A program made the position numbers and the translations under genes. The notes below the pieces were generated by a model, which searched no databases, was not told where the DNA came from, and was given only the letters and a program-made list of their open reading frames with translations. 64,000 nt of DNA from Lytechinus variegatus (taxonomy: Eukaryota > Echinodermata > Echinoidea > Temnopleuroida > Toxopneustidae), in contig NC_054743.1 in assembly GCF_018143015.1 (NCBI RefSeq), positions 24,117,934-24,181,933 on the forward strand, read 5' to 3'. Positions 58,163 to 64,000 of this stretch are shown piece after piece. Each line of letters opens with the position of its first letter. Positions within the stretch are counted from its first letter, which is position 1.

Positions 58163-58312
58163 GATGCCGTGGTGTAGTGGTTCTGACTCTCGCCTCGTAA
58201 ACAGAGGGTCGTACGTTCGAATCCCATTGCGGTTTATAGCGTCCTTTGGCAAGGCGTTAATCCAAACTTTGCCACTCTCGACCCAGGTGCTAAATGTGTA
58301 CTGAATTTACGA
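58163..58312 (+). mobile_element. tRNA-derived SINE, 3'-truncated
   Basis: The head GCCGTGGTGTAGTGGTTCTG...GTTCGAATCCC is followed by CCTTTGGCAAGGCGTTAATC and 'ccactctcgacccaggtgctaaatg', word for word like the SINE at 58905. It stops after about 150 bp. Confidence 0.8.
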
Positions 58313-58904
58313 CGGAATCTTTCAAGCGAGATGATTGAATATTTGATTTTTGTGAGACTTAATGATGTATTTTGTTTAAAACTTTCACTTTTCTCGTTTG
58401 CTACACGTAGATCTACATAATTTACGATTCCACAAAGGCATATAAAAGCTTGGATCAGAATCACACAGCACGATCTCAGAAAGCAAACAAATTTGATGAG
58501 GGTCAATAATGACGGAAATATAATTAAGTTCCACTGTTATGAGTAGGATATTTCCCTCACTTGCTTCGCTCCCTCGTAAAATCTAAGACAGCATTGTTTC
58601 AGATATTAAACAATTGCATGCATTTTAAATGTCAGGTGAGAAAAAGAGAACATATTTTAATGATAAATAACTGACGTTCACAGTGACTATTACCAAAATT
58701 ATCATTATCTGTGATGTTGGTTAATTATTTAAAATAAAAAAAAATATCGACATCCCCCTTCTTTCATACTAGGGATGTGTGATATCATAATATATGTACA
58801 TGTAGCTAGCTGGTTTGCTCTGACCTCATGATCTAAGCAACCCCAACACTATTCGTATACTAGTGTAATTATTGTTGACCAGTTGGTCAAGTAACGTGGA
58901 GGAG

Positions 58905-59245
58905 CTTTGGAGGTGTAGTGGTTGTGACTCTTGCCGTATAAACAGAGGGTCGTGTGTTCGAATCCCACCGCGGTCTAGTGTCCTTTAGCAAGGCGTTAAT
59001 CCGCACTTTGCCACTCTCGACCCAGGTGCTAAATGGGTGCCCGGTAGGATGTGAAAGTCATTGTCACTTGTCAAGTACCGTGTGCGCCTCATCGGTGACT
59101 GACTGGAATACTCCCCAGGGAGTGGAGGATGTGCACACATTGTACGCGGGAAGGTAAGATTGATTGAATCCGATGACCGGGGTAATCTGTAAAGCGCGTA
59201 GACCCGTCCTTCAGATTAAGCGCTATATAAAAGCGGGTTATTATC
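58905..59245 (+). mobile_element. tRNA-derived SINE, near full length
   Basis: The A box lies in GGTGTAGTGGTTGTGACTC and the B box in GTTCGAATCCC. The body has 'ttagcaaggcgttaatcc' and 'acccaggtgctaaatgggtg', and the 3' end is AAGCGCTATATAAAAGCGGG followed by (TTAT/CAT)n. About 340 bp; the best SINE reference copy in the window. Confidence 0.85.
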
Positions 59246-59249
59246 ATTA

Positions 59250-61079
59250 TGATTCGGATCACTTCGATCACAAAATGGAATCACAGCAATTATTTTTCTC
59301 TGACCCGAAATAAATATGTTGTCTCATCAGTCATGTCAGTTGCAGAATGTGTAATGCGTTTGACCAAAAAGAAACTTCTGTGCGTAGATACAAACTATGA
59401 TTATCTTTAGCTTTTTTGCTTTCTTCACTTTCTGGAATATATGATGTTATAAAATAAGTGGAGCAATAAAAAAAATGTTCACAAGTTTATAATGATCGAT
59501 CGAATCATGAATTGTTTGAAAATCGATATTTTGCGTGTGACTGTGCGGATTCTAGAATACTGCATTTTTTTAAATCAAATATGACAATAATGAAACAAGG
59601 ACCTTTTTAATCAAATTACGATGGTTAAAAAAAATTAAAGGAATAAGACTTGTGTCATATTTGAGCGAGGAAAATATGATAAGTCATATTTTTGTAATAA
59701 AATACAAAAGAAATCATGAAACTGTGACTTAATCGACTCATTTGCATATCCTCACTACTTTGCACAGAACTGTTTGGGAAAATGATTAAGAAAATGTCTA
59801 ATTTCGATGTAAAACATCTCAGGTTTTCTTTTATTACAGTCACTGTTTATAGCCTTTAGGCCTATCAATTGCTTATGGTCATTGAACCAAAAGTAATTTC
59901 TTTTCTGTGCATACAATGCAATACTTAAAGTTATATGTGATCATTTTGTATTATAAGTGTTGCTATGCATTTTGGAAATAAATACATGCTAATACACCAT
60001 CCATGCTATTTGTTCAATGCATGGGCCGCATGCTTGACAGCTCTCGTCATAACATAATGAATGACGTCACAACGAGACGCGACCCTGACGATTGCAAACA
60101 CGGGTGGGTTTTCCCCGGGTACAAACTGCTATTTACTCAATTACGATTTTTCTCAGGTAATAATAAAGATGATATGTATATCTTTGCTGCACATCCATCT
60201 GATTCGTTCCTTGATCTTACATTTCTGTATTGATATCGGAGAATTTGCAGGCAATTGTTTGATCACAATCTGTAAAAAATCATATCGTCTATTATTTTCG
60301 TTTATGAGTTTAGACTAAATACATGTAGTGACACGAGCGGATTTCATTCTGAGATCATTATTCCCGATATTTGAAGTGAATGCTATCATCCTTACATACC
60401 CTTTACCTGGAAGTATAACGATTGCACACCGAATTGATTTTAACATCACCAACGTTGCGGTAGGTATACATATATAGAATCCGTTTTAACAATAAATTGA
60501 AATTTCTCAATGATTAATATTTGCTACAAGTGCATTTCGTAGCACATTTTATTGTTCTAGTTATTTTCATATTAATCATTGTTATCACCACCAGCAGCAT
60601 TCATCATCAGCATCGCCATTATCATCGCCTTTATCAACATCATCGTTGACATAATCATTATTACTATTATCTTCATCACCGTCATCACTTTCATCATCAC
60701 CGTAACCTTCATCTTCATTCCTCATCAACATTATCATCATCAACTTTATCTTCATCATCATCATCATCATCATCGTCCTATTTTATTAAAATATAGTTGA
60801 TGCATTTTTTGTAAACTACACAATAAACAAGATAAACGTTACGTTGTTGCTACGGTAAATTTGGATAAGCTCAATGGGAAATTTATAAAATAAACCCTAT
60901 ACAAAAGTAATTATCAAAATCTGCTAGAGCCCTTTCAAAATGTTGACCAGTCAGGTCTGACCTAGTATGATCGCATTTACGAATGTTTTCATAAATAGCT
61001 GTGCAGTCTGTGAATTGAATTTTAATCCTGGATTATCCTGCATTTCATGACTGTTTTGCGAATATTAATTTTCTCCAAG
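59250..61079. other. Spacer upstream of FN3K copy 2
   Basis: No exon was found. 60585-60780 is a (CAT/ATC)n-rich simple repeat; its open frames are repeat artefacts. The promoter of FN3K copy 2 must lie here or in 60.8-61.08 kb, but no core element stands out. Confidence 0.45.
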
Positions 61080-63919
61080 ATGGAAGAGGCGCTTTACGAT
61101 CTGACGGGGTTAAAGACCTTGGAGGAGATCCCCTCACTCATGACACTTGGACAAGGATTCATCAGTGAATGCAGGAGTTTCCAGAGTGAGAAAGGAAAAT
61201 TCTTTGTCAAGATGAACACTAAAAGTCAGGTAGGCCTTTCACAAAGATTTTACTTTGAGTTGTGCTCAAGATCGAAAAGCCAAGGCAATTGCCGAGGTCC
61301 AAGTGTTTGCCGCCAGGAAACCAAAAGGACTAGACGTCCGAGGTTAGATCTAGGGTTCCATGACATTTGCTCCGGCGACAATTGCTCCTCTGTAAATTCC
61401 ATACACTAAAGGAATGATCAACTTTATCCCTGGATCATAGGCGGAACCGGGGGGCGGGATGAAAAAAGGGAAAAAGAAAAAGGAGGGGAAAAAGAGGAGG
61501 AAAAAAAAAACGAAAATAAGAGGAGGAAGACGAGAGAATAAAACAAAGTGAGGGGAAGACTTGGAAATAAATACAATTCATGGCACTAAATAAAATTTTC
61601 GCTCGCGCTTTGCGCTCGCATTGCATATTCGATCAGATACATACATTATCTTGCTCAATTATAGGCTGATATGGAGCTTAATTTATAAAGTTTTGAAGTC
61701 AAAATACAAAACATATTTCAGGTCGAACATCGAAATTTCAGTATTTTGTTTGATTTACAAATTGATTTTAAAAAAGTGCTCTTTAAAATGTCCGTTGTAT
61801 TGTATCATCATTTTCAGCTCGCGCTGCCGCGGCGCGCTTGCATTATTTGATTTGTCAAGTACCTATTGGTGCATTTAAAAAAATGTAATTTCACATAACA
61901 AAGGTAACTTGGGTGAGATGACATTTATTAATTGATGTTACGCTATTTCAAAATGTGCCTGTTGTATCATTTAAAGAACTACAGCAAATGGTGGAAGTCA
62001 TGTTTGTTATGTGACCATGGGTTAAATCATAGCCAATTACTTCAATGTAATAAGAGCTTTGTTAATTGTAAATTAACGCAACCTGCATCGTGTCGCCTGG
62101 ACTCCGTAACACAAAGTTTTGCGATGAATAAAAAATATGAAAGAACGCTTCTGATTGGTTCTAACTCAATATTTTGCGACAAATGCGCGTGTAACATTGA
62201 TCTTGATTAGCCAATTCATTTAGCGATTGATCGCTAATCTTTGTGTACGGAGCCATGGTCTATGCCAGGAGATGCAGAAACGGGGGAGGGGGCTGCATGG
62301 ATGGGCTTCAGCCCCCACCTTTTCCCCAAAACAGCGTACAAAATCGTCAAAACTACCATCTGACTGTGATTTTTTCCATGGTCAGCCCCCGACTTTTGGC
62401 TAAATCCCCCCCACACACTTTTAAAACCGTTCCGCTGCCCTGTACTCAGTGGTCCCTTTAACATAGTTAAATATAGATTGGTGTACTTGGCAAGCGTGCA
62501 CAACTTTTTTCTTTTGAAAAATTAACAATTAATGGAGTACTTAACTAATCGAATAAAATGAAAGATCATTTGCAAAAAGCTGCTCGAGAGCAACCTAAGA
62601 AATGTGTTATAGTCATCAATCTTCTCATAATGTAGGCAAGGACAATGTTTGAAGGCGAAAAGGCCGGCTTGAGCGCCATCTTAGCCACTGGATTGGTCCG
62701 CTGCCCGAGACCTATCGAGATCTACGACCTCAAGGATGGTCCAGGATCGATCTTTGTCATGGAGTATATGGAATTGAGAGATCTTGATCGGTATGCTGCC
62801 ACGTTGGGTGAAGCTATTGCAAGGTAATATAATCAGACATAAGAGTATAGGGGTGTAAACGAATATCTTGGCATATATTAATGGGCATCAATTTACCTCT
62901 CTTTTTATTGTTAAATATTTATTATCAAAGAAAAAACAACGCTGAATTTCTGACATCCATTATTATTCAATTTCTATTACCTGTTATACCTGTTCTAATC
63001 AAACCGTCGTTAATTAATCCCGAACATTCAGGGGTTACTGATCTATATTGACGACGCTTCGTCACAATTTTTGTGCATATCACATTTATTTAATATAAAA
63101 CAAAGGGAAGTAATATGCAATGAAAATCAGGTTACATTCTTCAAAGAATAACGTACCGGACTGATGATTGAAAAAAAATGAATTACTGATAAACAATATG
63201 ACAAGAAAATTTACATGAAACGATTATACATTGGTGATTGCAGAAAAGAAAATGGAAATAGATCAAGCACACGCTTCCTGAAATGAAGAGAGTGGATAGG
63301 GAGATAGAAAGAATGAACTTGAAGAAAAGATGGAGGAGGAAGAAACGTGTGACAAGCAAGAAGAAGAGAAAGAAGACGAAGAATAAGAATGAGAAAAAAG
63401 GGGAAGAAAATGGAGAAGCAGGAGGAGAAGAAGAAGAATAGAAAACGGAGAAAACGAAGGGAGTGGAATAGAAAGTTTCGTAAATAAGATAATATTGCAC
63501 TATAGGCATTTAATTGAAAAAATTGAAATGAAAAAAAAATCTTTATGTTATTGCCATTTATATACTTTTTCCATCACAGTATATTCTCCAGGTTAACTTT
63601 GATGTTTTCTTTTCTCATAAATTTTGTCCGATACTTCGATCTGGCGTCCTCAAAATTGTTGACTCATTACGCCTGAATTTATTCACATTTTATGCAACAA
63701 ATCAGGTTACATCTCCACAACAGTCGTCTGAAGACGAAAGAGGAAAAGCACGAAGGCAGGATCGGTGGGGTCCCGGTTTCGCGTCCTACATACATGCAGG
63801 ATGTAAATGGGGAAGATGTCGAGGAGGAAACCCAGCGATCTGTCTCTCAGTTTGGATTCCATACCACAACTTGCGGAGGATATCAACCTTTAGATAACAC
63901 ATGGTCGGATGATTGGATG
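61080..63919 (+). CDS. Fructosamine/ketosamine-3-kinase-like protein, copy 2 (3' end outside window)
   Basis: Same family and activity as the - strand gene at 38.5-41.6 kb. Three exons are visible: 61080-61229, 62636-62823 and 63706-63919, in phase. They cover the ATP-site half: FVKMN with the ATP-binding Lys, TMFEGEKAG, CPRPIEIYD, VMEYMEL, then FGFHTTTC. The catalytic HGD exon lies past the window end. The start ATG at 61080 matches the start of copy 1 (MEE/MEK); an in-frame ATG 33 bases upstream is less likely. Exons 2 and 3 have the same lengths as in copy 1 (188 and 214 bp). Exon 3 is far more alike between copies than exons 1 and 2. No frame breaks, so it is probably functional. Confidence 0.9.
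61430..61870 (-). mobile_element. hAT-like element fragment with 19-bp motif
   Basis: A purine-rich block (the complement of the family A tail) is followed by TTCGCTCGCGCTTTGCGCTC (61598) and CTCGCGCTGCCGCGGCGCGC (61816), reverse-orientation copies of the motif. The far end and duplications are not seen. It lies in the first intron of FN3K copy 2. Confidence 0.6.
62098..62256. mobile_element. Foldback MITE (GGGCTCCGTAACACAAAG ends), copy 2
   Basis: GGACTCCGTAACACAAAGTT and TCTTTGTGTACGGAGCC with the core 'cttctgattggtt...gattgatcgctaat', matching 12059-12217. In the first intron of FN3K copy 2. Confidence 0.85.
62830..63700 (+). other. FN3K copy 2 intron
   Basis: 870 bp between exons 2 and 3. 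63290-63480 is a GAAGAA-rich purine tract; nothing else is recognisable. Confidence 0.6.
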
Positions 63920-64000
63920 GTAAGATTGTCCGTCTTAAATTTGTAACACGCGAACATTTTTCATAGCATTGTGCAAGATTAGGTAAGCTCATCTGGCATG

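Noticed and set aside
60579-60800. Ile/His-rich and Met/Asp-rich open frames on both strands
   Set aside because: They are translations of a CAT/ATC simple repeat.

Overview
The window is animal nuclear DNA, almost certainly from an echinoderm and most likely a sea urchin (species not determined). The evidence is a single-exon Toll-like receptor of the type massively expanded in sea urchins, intron-rich conserved animal genes, AT-rich introns, and a very dense load of short inverted-repeat DNA transposons and tRNA-derived SINEs. There is no bacterial-style operon, no CRISPR array, and no retroviral, LTR or Polinton element that I can recognise.

Layout: (1) 0.2-6.5 kb, + strand: the 3' exons of malonyl-CoA decarboxylase (MLYCD), ending in the peroxisomal signal SKL; the 5' exons lie before the window. 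(2) 12.0-20.4 kb, - strand: a complete ZUP1/ZUFSP gene (zinc-finger, K63-ubiquitin-specific peptidase of family C78) in eight coding exons, with a CpG-rich patch near 22.2-22.4 kb as the likely promoter and 5' exon. MLYCD and ZUP1 converge tail to tail. (3) 22.5-38.4 kb: a transposon-dominated block with a 2.8 kb palindrome, hAT-like elements flanked by 8-bp duplications, and a four-level nest of insertions at 30.7-35.3 kb. (4) 38.5-41.6 kb, - strand, and 61.1 kb to the window end, + strand: two diverged fructosamine/ketosamine-3-kinase (FN3K-like) paralogues head to head. (5) Between them at 50.3-53.0 kb, + strand, an intact 893-residue TLR, with a 2.6 kb foldback element starting about 90 bp after its stop codon. 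(6) 44.3-47.2 kb: a second nest of transposons.

The genes belong to unrelated household and immune functions (malonyl-CoA turnover, ubiquitin signalling in genome stability, protein deglycation, innate recognition) and show no sign of acting as one system. The most interesting signals are structural. They are the transposon nests with readable target-site duplications; a 19-bp motif, GCGAGCGCGAAGCGCGAGC, repeated at about 100-190 bp spacing across several related elements and containing the very stable GCGAAGC DNA mini-hairpin; an apparent exon-limited gene conversion between the FN3K paralogues; and a cluster of one-base frame breaks plus a tandem exon copy in MLYCD that looks like either decay or a poor consensus patch.

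Exon borders were placed by reading splice signals and matching remembered family sequences. They should be good to within a base or two, but no alignment or transcript data were available.
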